From assembly GCA_947474705.1 (NCBI GenBank), contig CANJJS010000016.1, forward strand, positions 1-64,000: DNA of 64,000 nt. The letters run 5' to 3'. Under the pieces are notes generated by a model that had not been told where the DNA came from, ran no database searches, and worked only from the letters and a program-made list of their open reading frames with translations. Position 1 is the stretch's first letter. Every line of letters starts with the position of its first letter. The translations under genes and the position numbers were made by a program. This document shows positions 19,211 to 27,528 of this stretch, one piece after another. The DNA is from Acetobacteraceae bacterium. Its GTDB lineage: Bacteria; Pseudomonadota; Alphaproteobacteria; Acetobacterales; Acetobacteraceae.

Positions 19211-20152
19211 TCACGAAAGGGGGCGGCCGAGCACGGCCATTAATTCCGTCCACTCCCGGCGATTGAGACCGCTGTCCGGCTGGGTGACGGGATGTCCGGA
19301 CAGCATCCGCTTCACAACCTCCAACATACAGGCCGACAGCGTCGCCGCCCCCAGCCGGTAATCCCGGAACGCCTGGGCGGCCAGCGGCACCCAGGCATCG
19401 ACGGTCTTCAACATTTCCTCTGCGTAAACCCGGATTTCGTACTGGGCATGGGCGTCGGCACGCAGCGACAGGAATCCGAACAGATTGTGCAGATCGGTCT
19501 TCCAGTACCATTGCGTGTAAGTGTTCAGCGTCAAATTCATCCGCGCCAACTCGCGCGCCAGACCCTGACGGCCGGGGTCCACGGGATTGCCGTCCGCGTC
19601 CTCGTTCAGCATCGCGGCGTAATGGTCGTAGTTGCGGGCGGCGTCGTCGCGCAGAAGATTCAGGACCTCCGCCGCCTCGTCCCCGCCCAGCACGTCGCCA
19701 CGGCCCTGGCGATTGGAGATGGACTGTGCCGCCAGATGCTCCGGCGCCGGGATATAAAATTCCCGGTCGAGGATCGAATACCGCGCGGAATATTCGTTCA
19801 CGTTGGCGGTGCGGTGCCGGATCCATTGCCGTGCCACGAAGATCGGCAGTTTGACGTGATATTTGATCTCGCACATCTCGAACGGCGTGGAGTGGCGGTG
19901 GCGCATCAAATAGCGGATCAGACCGGCGTCCTCCTGCACCCGGCGGGTGCCGCGGCCATAGGACACGCGCGCGGCCTGCACGATCGCGGCGTCGTCGCCC
20001 ATGTAATCGATGACACGGACGAAACCGTGATCCAGCACCTCCAGCGGGGTATAGAGCATGGCCTCCAGCGCGGGCGCCGTGGGGCGGGCGGTGGCGGACG
20101 ACTGGGCTCGATTGGCGGCGATCTCCGCGCGCTGAACGTCGGTCAGGGGCAT
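19211..20152 (-). CDS. thyX: FAD-dependent thymidylate synthase ThyX
   Basis: Flavin-dependent thymidylate synthase, 313 aa from ATG 20152. The ThyX signature [15 protein letters not shown] (residues 112-126) matches the RHRx7S motif. Other blocks: [15 protein letters not shown] and [14 protein letters not shown]. It converts dUMP to dTMP using folate as carbon donor and replaces ThyA. The frame remains open far upstream, but that region is the divergent tmRNA gene, so the internal ATG is used. A ggaaggggg run 14 bases before the ATG is a distant ribosome site. Confidence 0.95.
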   Translation of the reverse strand: MPLTDVQRAEIAANRAQSSATARPTAPALEAMLYTPLEVLDHGFVRVIDYMGDDAAIVQAARVSYGRGTRRVQEDAGLIRYLMRHRHSTPFEMCEIKYHVKLPIFVARQWIRHRTANVNEYSARYSILDREFYIPAPEHLAAQSISNRQGRGDVLGGDEAAEVLNLLRDDAARNYDHYAAMLNEDADGNPVDPGRQGLARELARMNLTLNTYTQWYWKTDLHNLFGFLSLRADAHAQYEIRVYAEEMLKTVDAWVPLAAQAFRDYRLGAATLSACMLEVVKRMLSGHPVTQPDSGLNRREWTELMAVLGRPLS

Positions 20153-20171
20153 GACGCACCCATAAACCCCC

Positions 20172-20200
20172 TTCCAATCGACCGCCAGAGCGCCTATATT
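20172..20200 (+). promoter_or_regulatory. candidate promoter of ssrA
   Basis: ttccaa (20172-20177), 17-base spacer, then tatatt (20195-20200). This is close to the sigma-70 consensus and ideally spaced to start transcription near 20207, just before the tmRNA acceptor piece. It lies in the short gap between the divergent thyX start and ssrA. Inferred by eye only. Confidence 0.5.
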
Positions 20201-20206
20201 CTCGTC

Positions 20207-20475
20207 TGTCAGCTTGCTGACTATGGTGATAAACGGCGCGTGGAATAATCGTTGTGGACCCGGGGGCAGTGCCCGGCGCCTCCACCAGTCCAATTGGGCT
20301 ATATGGGGGCGAAACAGGCTCGACACGCGTGGTAAAGACCCGCCTTTTGCCCGGCATGATACCGCCGTTATCGGGTCAATTTCTAAGTGCCAACGATAAT
20401 CAGGCGCTCGCCGTCGCTGCGTAAGCAGCGATAGGCGCGGTTCGGGGGGCACCGGGCAACAGAAGCCCCCCACTT
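20207..20475 (+). ncRNA. ssrA: permuted two-piece tmRNA (ssrA)
   Basis: Transfer-messenger RNA for ribosome rescue, in the circularly permuted form of alphaproteobacteria. The acceptor piece comes first and ends cgcctccacca at 20277-20287, preceded by a T-arm (cccggg loop cccgg). After a 17-base spacer the coding piece starts gggggcgaaacaggctcgac at 20305. The 7-bp acceptor stem GGGGGCG:CGCCTCC forms, with G:U at pair 3, the AlaRS identity element. The tag frame 20389-20424 encodes [11 protein letters not shown] and a TAA stop. A G6/C6 hairpin at 20444-20471 probably marks the 3' end. The 5' end is estimated from a promoter at 20172-20200; the exact mature ends are uncertain. Confidence 0.93.
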
Positions 20476-20510
20476 CTCAGCCAGGCCGCTCTGGCGCAAA
20501 AACCGGCTCC

Positions 20511-21812
20511 ATGTTCCAGACCGCACCCGGCCCGCGACGCGACCGGCTCCTCGCCGCGCTCGACCGCGCCGCTTTGACCGGCGTCCTGCTCAGCCCCTTC
20601 CTGCTGCTGCACGCCCATGGCATCGCCGAGGTCGCGATCGCCATCGTCTGCGCCGCCTTCCTCGCCCGTTCCGCCCTCGAATCCGACTGGGCCTGGGCTT
20701 CCACCCCCTGGATGCGCGCCGCCTGGGCCTGGAGCCTCTGGATTATCGTTTGCTCCCTCCCCATCCCCGCCCTCCATCTGGGCGAGGGCGGGGCGCGGTC
20801 CCTGATCCAGGCGCTGGTCTTCCCGCGCTTTCCGGTGTTCGTCGCCGCCATCGCGTTCTGGGTGCTACGCCCGCCAGAGCGGCGGCGCTGGATGTACTGG
20901 CTGATCGCGGCCTCCGCCGCCTACATCGCGATCCATACCGTGTTCCAGTTCGTCTTCGGCGTGAACCTGTATGGAGGTCCCCGCGGCGGCGCGGGCGAAC
21001 TGACGGGCCCCTTCGGCAAACCCCGCGCGGGGCCGCCACTGGCGAGAATTCTGCTGCCCGCGATCGTGCCCGTCGCCATGGGCTGGCTGGTCCAAACCGG
21101 ACTCCGCCCGATGGCGAAAGCCCTTCTGACCTTGATCGGCGGCGTCGCCTTGGTGCTGATCGTCGGCCAGCGCATTCCGCTTTTGCTGACCTGTCTCGGG
21201 CTCGCCGTCGTGGGGGTGCTGCTGCCGCGCCTGCGCTGGGGCGTGGCCGCCGCGGGAGTCACGGTCGCCGTGCTGCTCGCGGCCTCGCCCGTCGTCGCGC
21301 CCGAGGCACATCACCGGCTGGTGGAACAATTCTCCAGCCAGATGACGCATTTCTCCTCCAGCCACTACGGCAAACTTTACGCGCGCGCGCTCGAAATCGG
21401 CGTTCGTAACCCGGTCACCGGCCTCGGCGGCGAAGGGTACCGGCACGGCTGCGTCGATCCCCAATATTTCCGGCCCAGCTTCGACGGCGCCGATGCGACC
21501 GGCGGCGGGCGCGAGATTTGTTGGAACCATCCGCATAATTATTACCTGGAAGCCCTGGTGCTCGGCGGCATCCCCGGCCTGATCCTGTTTTGCGCGATGG
21601 CCATCGCCTTCCTGGCGGCACTCGGCAAAGGCCTGTGGCGCGACCCGGACCCGTTACGCGTGGCCCTGTTCGCCGCGGCTTTCCTGCATTTCTGGCCCAT
21701 CGCCTCGTCCACCGGCTTCGTCGCCATGCCCGTCGCCGGGTGGGCCTTTCTGCTGTTGGGCTGGGGGCTGGCCGAGGCACGTTGGCCGAAATCCGCCGGC
21801 CACCCTATATAG
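20511..21812 (+). CDS. O-antigen ligase-like membrane protein
   Basis: 433-aa polytopic membrane protein with about ten to twelve hydrophobic segments and one large periplasmic loop (about residues 260-345). That loop ends in the conserved NHPHNYYLEALVLGGIPGLI, characteristic of Wzy/WaaL-type O-antigen ligases. A second loop carries FGKPRAGPPLARILLPAIV. It would attach polysaccharide to lipid A core or another acceptor. No other O-antigen genes adjoin it. It follows ssrA in the same direction, separated by the tmRNA 3' hairpin. Confidence 0.82.
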   Translation: MFQTAPGPRRDRLLAALDRAALTGVLLSPFLLLHAHGIAEVAIAIVCAAFLARSALESDWAWASTPWMRAAWAWSLWIIVCSLPIPALHLGEGGARSLIQALVFPRFPVFVAAIAFWVLRPPERRRWMYWLIAASAAYIAIHTVFQFVFGVNLYGGPRGGAGELTGPFGKPRAGPPLARILLPAIVPVAMGWLVQTGLRPMAKALLTLIGGVALVLIVGQRIPLLLTCLGLAVVGVLLPRLRWGVAAAGVTVAVLLAASPVVAPEAHHRLVEQFSSQMTHFSSSHYGKLYARALEIGVRNPVTGLGGEGYRHGCVDPQYFRPSFDGADATGGGREICWNHPHNYYLEALVLGGIPGLILFCAMAIAFLAALGKGLWRDPDPLRVALFAAAFLHFWPIASSTGFVAMPVAGWAFLLLGWGLAEARWPKSAGHPI

Positions 21813-21845
21813 GCGCGGATACCATGAACACGCGGAGCTTACCCC

Positions 21846-22823
21846 ATGTCTGACACCCCGAACGATCTGATCCCGGTCACGGTGCTCACCGGCTATCTCG
21901 GGGCCGGCAAGACCACCTTGCTGAACCGCATCCTGACGGAGAACCACGGCCGCAAATACGCCGTCGTCATCAACGAGTTCGGCGAACTCGGCGTCGATAA
22001 CGACCTGGTCGTGGACACCGACGAGGAAGTGTTCGAAATGAACAACGGCTGCATCTGCTGCACCGTGCGCGGCGACCTGATCCGCATCGTCGGCGGGCTG
22101 ATGAAGCGGCGCGAAAAATTCGACGGAATCATCATCGAGACCACCGGCCTCGCCAACCCGGCCCCCGTCGCCCAAACCTTCTTCGTCGATGAGGGCGTGA
22201 AAGCCCGCACCCGGCTGGACGCCATCGTCACGGTGGTCGATGCGAAACATCTGCCCCTGCGGCTCGCCGACAGCCATGAGGCCGAGGACCAGATCGCCTT
22301 CGCCGACGTCATCATCCTGAACAAGACCGATCTGGTGACGCCGGACGAACTCGAGGCCGTGGAAGCCCGAATCAAAGCCATCAACCGCCACGCCATCATC
22401 CACCGCACCCAGCGGTCCGAGGTCGCGATCGACCAGGTGCTGAACCGCGGTGCCTTCGATCTGAGCCGCATCCTAGCGTTCGAACCCGACTTCCTGGATG
22501 GCGACGACGATCACGAGCACAACGAGGATATCGCGTCGCTGAGCTTCGAGTTGGAAAAACCGATTGACCCGGAAAAGTTCAACGCCTGGATCGGGGCGCT
22601 GTTGCAGGAACAAGGCCAGGACCTGCTGCGCACGAAAGGCATTCTCAGCTACGCCGGCGAGCCGCGGCGCTTCGCGTTCCAGGCCGTGCACATGATCGCC
22701 GACGGCGATTTCATCGGGAATTGGAAAGAGGGCGATCCTCGGGTCAGCCGGATCGTGTTCATTGGCCGCAAACTGAACCGGCCGCGGCTGCGGCGCGGGT
22801 TCGAGGGATGCGCGGCGGACTGA
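21846..22823 (+). CDS. COG0523 (CobW-type) GTP-binding metallochaperone
   Basis: 325-aa G3E GTPase. P-loop GYLGAGKT at 16-23, the metal-binding CICC at 69-72, the switch region INEFGELGVD, NKTD for guanine recognition, and a short acidic/His linker GDDDHEHNED before the CobW C-terminal domain. Members deliver zinc, cobalt or another metal to target enzymes. No Zur box was found upstream by eye, so zinc regulation is not shown. The next gene in the same direction encodes a WD40 protein. Confidence 0.9.
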   Translation: MSDTPNDLIPVTVLTGYLGAGKTTLLNRILTENHGRKYAVVINEFGELGVDNDLVVDTDEEVFEMNNGCICCTVRGDLIRIVGGLMKRREKFDGIIIETTGLANPAPVAQTFFVDEGVKARTRLDAIVTVVDAKHLPLRLADSHEAEDQIAFADVIILNKTDLVTPDELEAVEARIKAINRHAIIHRTQRSEVAIDQVLNRGAFDLSRILAFEPDFLDGDDDHEHNEDIASLSFELEKPIDPEKFNAWIGALLQEQGQDLLRTKGILSYAGEPRRFAFQAVHMIADGDFIGNWKEGDPRVSRIVFIGRKLNRPRLRRGFEGCAAD

Positions 22824-22917
22824 TGCGGTCCGGTTGGGTGATTTACCGGATGCGCGCGCCCCTCTCGTCACGGCACGCCGCCAACCTCTCGTCATGGCGT
22901 GCCGTCGCCCCCACTTC

Positions 22918-22953
22918 GTCATGGCCCGGCTTGACCGGGCCACCGGGCGCGGC
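22918..22953. repeat. 36-bp palindromic dispersed repeat, copy 1
   Basis: Contains tggcccggcttgaccgggcca (22922-22942), arms of eight bases. A near-identical copy lies in opposite orientation at 54272-54306. Position is intergenic, between the COG0523 and WD40 genes. It is of REP/ERIC-like type, common in alphaproteobacterial chromosomes. Whether it terminates or stabilises transcripts is unknown. Confidence 0.7.
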
Positions 22954-23018
22954 CCGGCCTGACGGACCAGGCGCGCGCCACGCCCCCTCCGCCCCCCGCA
23001 CGCGATGATCGGACGACC

Positions 23019-24074
23019 ATGAGCCAGACCAAGCGAAAAGCCGACTTCCTCATCGACACCCGCGGCGTCCAACGCGCTTTGGATGCCTTCGTCGTCGCCG
23101 CCCGCTTCTCCCGCGACAACGCAACCGTCGCTTTCGCTCTGGGAGACGGCACCGTGCGCCTGGTCACGGTCGCGGACCCCGCCGGAGACTGGCGGTCCGT
23201 GGACGTTCACGAAGGTGCCGTCTTGTCCTTCGCCACCGGCACGGGGCCCGCCGACTTCGTCTCCGGCGGCGACGACGGCAAACTCCGCCGGATCGCCGCC
23301 GCCGGCGAGGCCGCCGACATCGCCGGCTTCGGCATGAAATGGGTCGAGCAAGTCGCCTCCCACGCGCTCGATAAAGGCAAAGGCCTCATCGCCGCCGGCG
23401 TCGGAAAGGTCGTGCACCTGTTCGATGAAACCGGCAAAAAACTGAAAGAGTGGACCCACCCCTCCACGGTCACCGGCCTGACCTTCGACGGCAAAGGCAA
23501 ACGGGTCGCCACCTCCCATTACAACGGCGCCACCCTGTGGTTCGTCGCCGCCAAAGTGGACACCCCCCGGAAACTGGAATGGAAGGGCAGCCACATCGCC
23601 CTCGCCATGCACCCGGAGGGCGACGCCGTCGTCACCGCCATGCAGGAAAACTCCCTCCACGGCTGGGGCCTGCCGGAAGGCAAGCACATGCGCATGAGCG
23701 GCTATCCCTCCAAAACCCAATCCCTGTCCTTCTCCAAAGGCGGCAAGTGGCTGGCCAGCAGCGGGTCCGACGCCATGGTCCTCTGGCCCTTCTTCGGCGG
23801 CGGCCCCATGGGCAAAGCGCCGATCGAGTTGGCTGGCGGGGACGGGATCAACTGCACCCAGGTCGCGGCCAATCCCCGCGATGACATCGTCGCCGGCGGG
23901 TTCGAGGATGGGCTGGTCGTGGTCGCGGATATCGGCTCCTCGCGCATCCTGCCCGTGGTACCGCCGGGTCAGGGGCCGGTGACGGCGCTGGCGTGGAGCG
24001 CGGATGGCACGCGCCTCGCCGTCGGGACCGAGAAAGGCCTCGCCGGGATCGTCGATTTCGCCAAACGGAGCTAG
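23019..24074 (+). CDS. WD40 repeat protein
   Basis: 351-aa protein built of WD40-type beta-propeller blades, for example SLSFSKGGKWLASSGSDAMV, TALAWSADGTRLAVGTEKG and GLTFDGKGKRVATSHYNGA. No signal peptide or enzymatic domain is visible. It follows the COG0523 GTPase and is followed by the aldo/keto reductase (GTG start five bases after this stop), so the three may form one unit. The function is unknown; a scaffolding role for the metal chaperone is a guess only. Confidence 0.82.
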   Translation: MSQTKRKADFLIDTRGVQRALDAFVVAARFSRDNATVAFALGDGTVRLVTVADPAGDWRSVDVHEGAVLSFATGTGPADFVSGGDDGKLRRIAAAGEAADIAGFGMKWVEQVASHALDKGKGLIAAGVGKVVHLFDETGKKLKEWTHPSTVTGLTFDGKGKRVATSHYNGATLWFVAAKVDTPRKLEWKGSHIALAMHPEGDAVVTAMQENSLHGWGLPEGKHMRMSGYPSKTQSLSFSKGGKWLASSGSDAMVLWPFFGGGPMGKAPIELAGGDGINCTQVAANPRDDIVAGGFEDGLVVVADIGSSRILPVVPPGQGPVTALAWSADGTRLAVGTEKGLAGIVDFAKRS

Positions 24075-24078
24075 CGCC

Positions 24079-24873
24079 GTGGAATTGCCGAAACTCGGTC
24101 TGGGCACGTGGCCGCTGGCGGGCGCCGAAGGCCAGGCCGCCATCGAGAACGCGCTGCGTCTGGGTTTTCGGCACATCGACACGGGCCAGATGTACGGCAA
24201 TGAATCAGAGGTCGGCGCGGCGATCGCGGCCTCGGGATTGCCGCGGAACGAAATCTTTTTGACCAGCAAGGTCTGCCACGCCCTGGCGACGCCGGAGGAA
24301 GCCCGGATTTCGCTGGACGAAAGTTTGCGAAAGCTGGGAACCGATTATCTGGATTTATGTTTAATTCATTGGCCGCGCGCGGGTCTGGATATTCCCGGCG
24401 TGCTGGAAATGCTGATGCGCGCCCAGGAGGCCGGCAAAATACGCCAGATCGGGGTGGCGAATTTTCCGTTGCGGCTGTTGCGTCTGGCGTACGACGAGGT
24501 CCGGGCGCCAATCGTCTGCGATCAGGTCGAATATCACGCCTTGCTGGACCAAAGCGCGCTTCTGAACTGGTTGCGCCCCAGGAACATGACCCTGATCGCC
24601 CATGTCCCCTTGGCCCGCGGACGCCTGATCGATCATCCCGATCTCGCCCGGATCGGCGCGCGGCACGGCGCGACCTCCGCGCAGGTGGCATTGAAATGGT
24701 TGCTGGATCAGGACGGCGTCGCGGCGATTCCGAAGGCGAGCCGCGACGCGAGTCAGCGGGAGAATTTGGCGGCGTTGGATCTTCGGTTGGACGATGCCGA
24801 CCGGGCGGCGATCGCCGCGTTGCCCAAGGACCAGCGGGTCGTCGATCCGCCTTTCGCGCCAAAGTGGGACTGA
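24079..24873 (+). CDS. aldo/keto reductase
   Basis: 264-aa NADPH-dependent aldo/keto reductase from GTG 24079. The tetrad is visible: Asp and Tyr in FRHIDTGQMYGNE, Lys in FLTSKVC, His in CLIHWP. Later blocks are GVANFPLRLL and IPKASRDASQRENLAAL (cofactor binding). The frame is open upstream, but family homology starts at VELPKLGLGTWPLAG. An intrinsic terminator follows at 24890. Substrate unknown; probably a carbonyl reductase. Confidence 0.9.
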   Translation: MELPKLGLGTWPLAGAEGQAAIENALRLGFRHIDTGQMYGNESEVGAAIAASGLPRNEIFLTSKVCHALATPEEARISLDESLRKLGTDYLDLCLIHWPRAGLDIPGVLEMLMRAQEAGKIRQIGVANFPLRLLRLAYDEVRAPIVCDQVEYHALLDQSALLNWLRPRNMTLIAHVPLARGRLIDHPDLARIGARHGATSAQVALKWLLDQDGVAAIPKASRDASQRENLAALDLRLDDADRAAIAALPKDQRVVDPPFAPKWD

Positions 24874-24889
24874 GGAAACGACAGCGCCG

Positions 24890-24932
24890 GAACCGGCGGT
24901 CTTCGGGCGTCGAGTGACCCGCCGGTTCTTTT
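24890..24932 (+). terminator. intrinsic terminator after the aldo/keto reductase
   Basis: Perfect 10-bp stem gaaccggcgg (24890-24899) / ccgccggttc (24919-24928) followed by tttt. It ends the COG0523 / WD40 / reductase unit 17 bases after the stop codon. The same structure could also serve the convergent PEP-CTERM gene. Confidence 0.75.
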
Positions 24933-25045
24933 GTCGACACCCACATTTTTACAAATCGGCTGACCGTTCCGTTTTCGTCATCGCCGTCCTCGATCGACCT
25001 CTGACCGGGTAAAATCGCGCGCTCGCCGCCGGCGAAACGCCTCGG

Positions 25046-27040
25046 TCACCCGGTTTGGGCCCGGCGCCGAAGCGCGCCGAGTCCGAACACGCCAAGGCCG
25101 AAGATCGCCAGCGAGGCTGGTTCCGGCACCTGCGCGGCGTTGAAGAAGGCGCCGCCGCCCATGGAGGCATCGAGCACCTGGCTGAAATTTCCGGTCCCGT
25201 CGTTGAACTGGAAGAGGCCCGCGCCGAAATCCGGCACCAGCGTGGCGTAGATCTCGCCCGGGGCGAGCTGTGTCAGCACATGCGCTGTGCCGCTTCCGCC
25301 GAACAGGGTCATGTCGTCGAACGCGAATGTGTAAAGCGGATTGCCCATGAGCATGGGGTTGAGCATTGGCGTGTCGCCGAAATTCGCCAGCATCAGGATA
25401 TCGTAACCCGGCAGGTCGTTCTGGAACCCCGTGGGTCCCATCCCGCTGGGCGTCAGGCTCAGGAACGCGGTGGTCCCCGCCGGATGATTCGCCACCAGCG
25501 ACGCCAGCCGCGAATCGCCGGTGAGGAGATTGGATGGCAGCAGGCCATAGGCACCGGCGCCGCCCATCATGGACTGGTCGCCCTGTGCGTCGGACGCGAT
25601 CAGCGGGGTGTTGGCCCCGGCGTACGGATTGAACGCCGTAGGCGCCAGGGATGGCGCGTTGACGACTGTGGTGTTGCTCGCGAAGGGGTTGAACAGAGGA
25701 CCGTTCGGGGTGCTGACGCCCAGGACCGTGCGTCCAACGGAACCGGGGTTGCCATTGGGCGCGCCGCCGGCGCCACCCGATGTATCCGTTCCGCCCCCGA
25801 AGAAACCGAAATACGAGGTCGCGGCGATCAGCACCGTGCCCCCCGCGCCGCCTCCGCCCGCGCCGCCGGTGCCTCCGGTGCCACCACTGCCACCGGCCGA
25901 GCCATTGCCGCCGATCCCCGACACGCCATTCGGCGGCAGGGACTGCGCGCCAGGCGAACCGCTTTGTCCGGCCGCACCCGCCTCGCCGGCCCTGCCGGGA
26001 GACCCCTGCGCCAGAATCGCCCCCGCGGTGAAGACGCGTCCGGCGGCGTGTATCGCGATGGCGCCGCCGCCGCTGCCGCCCGCGCCGCCGATCCCGCCAT
26101 CTCCGCCCGAACCTCCCGTTCCGCCCGTGCCACCGGGACGGCCAACGGTTTCAACGGAGAGGCTCGCCGTGCTGCCGCCGCCGCCACCTCCGCCGCCGGC
26201 GCCGGATGCGCCGCCTCCGCCGCCGCCACCGCTACCGCCCGCTCCGCCGCCAAGGCCGCCACTCAGCAGGGTGCCTCCCCCGGATATGGTGCCGCCCGGA
26301 CCGCCATTGCCGCCGGTGCCGCCCTGCCCGCCGTTTCCACCCGGCAATGGCGCGCTCTGTCCGGGCAATCCCGCGCTGAAGAGACCCGTGGCCGCGCCGC
26401 CATTCCCGCCCGGGGTCGCCGAACCGCCGATGCCACCGGCGCCTCCGGTGCCACCGGTCCCCGTGCCCCCCGCGGCGAACCCGGACCCGCCTTGTTCGGC
26501 GTTGAAGCCGTTGCCTCCGCTGGCCCCCGCCGCGCCATTTCCGCCCGTCGTGAGGAAGCCGCCATGTCCCCCGGCCGCCGCGACACCCGGGAATCCGCGC
26601 CCGACACCCCCCGGCGCGAAGTTTGACGGTTGGGCGGCGCTGCCGCCGCCGACGCCGGCGAACCCTGGGCCGGCGCTGACGTCGACGCGGGCGTTAAAGC
26701 CGATATTCACATTGTTGCCGACGATCAGGTCGAGCGGACGGCTGCCGACCGCGGTCAGGAAATCGCCGCCGGGAAATCCCCCGTTCAGCGTCAGATCGCC
26801 GTGCACAATGAATTGCCGGGACCCGTCCACCGGGTTGACCGCGCCGGGGCTGACCGTGACCCCCTGAATACTGCTCGCCGCCGCGCCATTGACGGTGAAG
26901 GTTCCGAGGTCGGTGTTGAACACGATCGTATCGACCGCCCGCGCGGCCGGAACCAGGGCGGTGCCGCCGATCAAAACGGCGTAGAAGCTCGTGCGCAGGG
27001 GCGCCAGCGTGGCTCGAAGCGAAATCATGACGGTATCCAT
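25046..27040 (-). CDS. glycine-rich PEP-CTERM protein with PE_PGRS-like core
   Basis: 664-aa exported protein. An N-terminal signal segment (about residues 13-37, ending ALVPAARA) is followed by a haemagglutinin-like start with VHGDLTLNG. A long core (about 125-430) has GGxGG and GGN-type repeats and runs of Gly, like mycobacterial PE_PGRS proteins. A folded C-terminal domain precedes the sorting signal VPEPASLAIFGLGVFGLGAL plus RRR at 638-664, recognised by exosortase. No exosortase gene is in this window. It is 31 bp downstream of the NGxxx protein, probably cotranscribed. Likely surface- or matrix-associated. Confidence 0.85.
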   Translation of the reverse strand: MDTVMISLRATLAPLRTSFYAVLIGGTALVPAARAVDTIVFNTDLGTFTVNGAAASSIQGVTVSPGAVNPVDGSRQFIVHGDLTLNGGFPGGDFLTAVGSRPLDLIVGNNVNIGFNARVDVSAGPGFAGVGGGSAAQPSNFAPGGVGRGFPGVAAAGGHGGFLTTGGNGAAGASGGNGFNAEQGGSGFAAGGTGTGGTGGAGGIGGSATPGGNGGAATGLFSAGLPGQSAPLPGGNGGQGGTGGNGGPGGTISGGGTLLSGGLGGGAGGSGGGGGGGASGAGGGGGGGGSTASLSVETVGRPGGTGGTGGSGGDGGIGGAGGSGGGAIAIHAAGRVFTAGAILAQGSPGRAGEAGAAGQSGSPGAQSLPPNGVSGIGGNGSAGGSGGTGGTGGAGGGGAGGTVLIAATSYFGFFGGGTDTSGGAGGAPNGNPGSVGRTVLGVSTPNGPLFNPFASNTTVVNAPSLAPTAFNPYAGANTPLIASDAQGDQSMMGGAGAYGLLPSNLLTGDSRLASLVANHPAGTTAFLSLTPSGMGPTGFQNDLPGYDILMLANFGDTPMLNPMLMGNPLYTFAFDDMTLFGGSGTAHVLTQLAPGEIYATLVPDFGAGLFQFNDGTGNFSQVLDASMGGGAFFNAAQVPEPASLAIFGLGVFGLGALRRRAQTG

Positions 27041-27071
27041 ATATTATGGGAAATGAGGCGCGTGGCGCGGC

Positions 27072-27332
27072 TCAGCGCGCCAAGCCGGGGAGTTCGACAC
27101 CGGTCACCCGCGCGGCGGTCGCTCTGTCGCCGGCCGGGGAGTGGATCGAGAGCACGCCATTCGCGTGCGTGCCGTTCGGATAGATGCCGTTCAGCGTCAT
27201 GCCATTAATCGTCATGCCGTTCAGCGACAGGCCGTTCGCCGACAGGCCGTTCGGCTCGATGGCCGCCCGCGCGGGCATCGCGCCGAACAGCAGGGGGGTG
27301 GCGAGACTGGCGAGAACGAAAATCTTTATCAT
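27072..27332 (-). CDS. small secreted protein with NGxxx pentapeptide repeats
   Basis: 86-aa protein not matched to a characterised family. A signal peptide (about residues 1-22, ending PARA) leads into six consecutive pentapeptides starting Asn-Gly: NGLSA, NGLSL, NGMTI, NGMTL, NGIYP, NGTHA, then NG. A short polar tail follows. The spacing of exactly five residues is strict, suggesting a regular beta-helical fold or a repeated binding surface. The ATG has agggaa nine bases upstream. It precedes the PEP-CTERM gene and is divergent from the regulator gene. Confidence 0.75.
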   Translation of the reverse strand: MIKIFVLASLATPLLFGAMPARAAIEPNGLSANGLSLNGMTINGMTLNGIYPNGTHANGVLSIHSPAGDRATAARVTGVELPGLAR

Positions 27333-27528
27333 GACTTGGTTTCCCTTCGGTGTGATCCGGCTGGGCTCATGGCCACCGGCGATGACGGGACCATGCCTCC
27401 GATCCCAAAGGCCTGCTTGTGGGAGGTCTTGCCTTTCCCCGTGGAAAGTCTGATTTATTTCAAAGGACGCATGGGCCTGCCCCGCCAGGACCGGAAAATC
27501 GGGGCGGCATGCGCGGATGGGAGGCAGG

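Noticed and set aside
20153-20473. N-terminal extension of thyX by 107 codons
   Set aside because: The stretch is the divergent tmRNA gene; ThyX homology starts at 20152.
25055-26867. Long plus-strand frames opposite the PEP-CTERM gene, including a Pro-rich one
   Set aside because: They are the complement of glycine codons (GGN read as NCC); no start with ribosome site, and the minus-strand gene has signal peptide and sorting signal.
25055-27040. CRISPR-like periodicity in the glycine-rich region
   Set aside because: Repeats are imperfect codon-level GGN repeats inside a coding frame, with no unique spacers.
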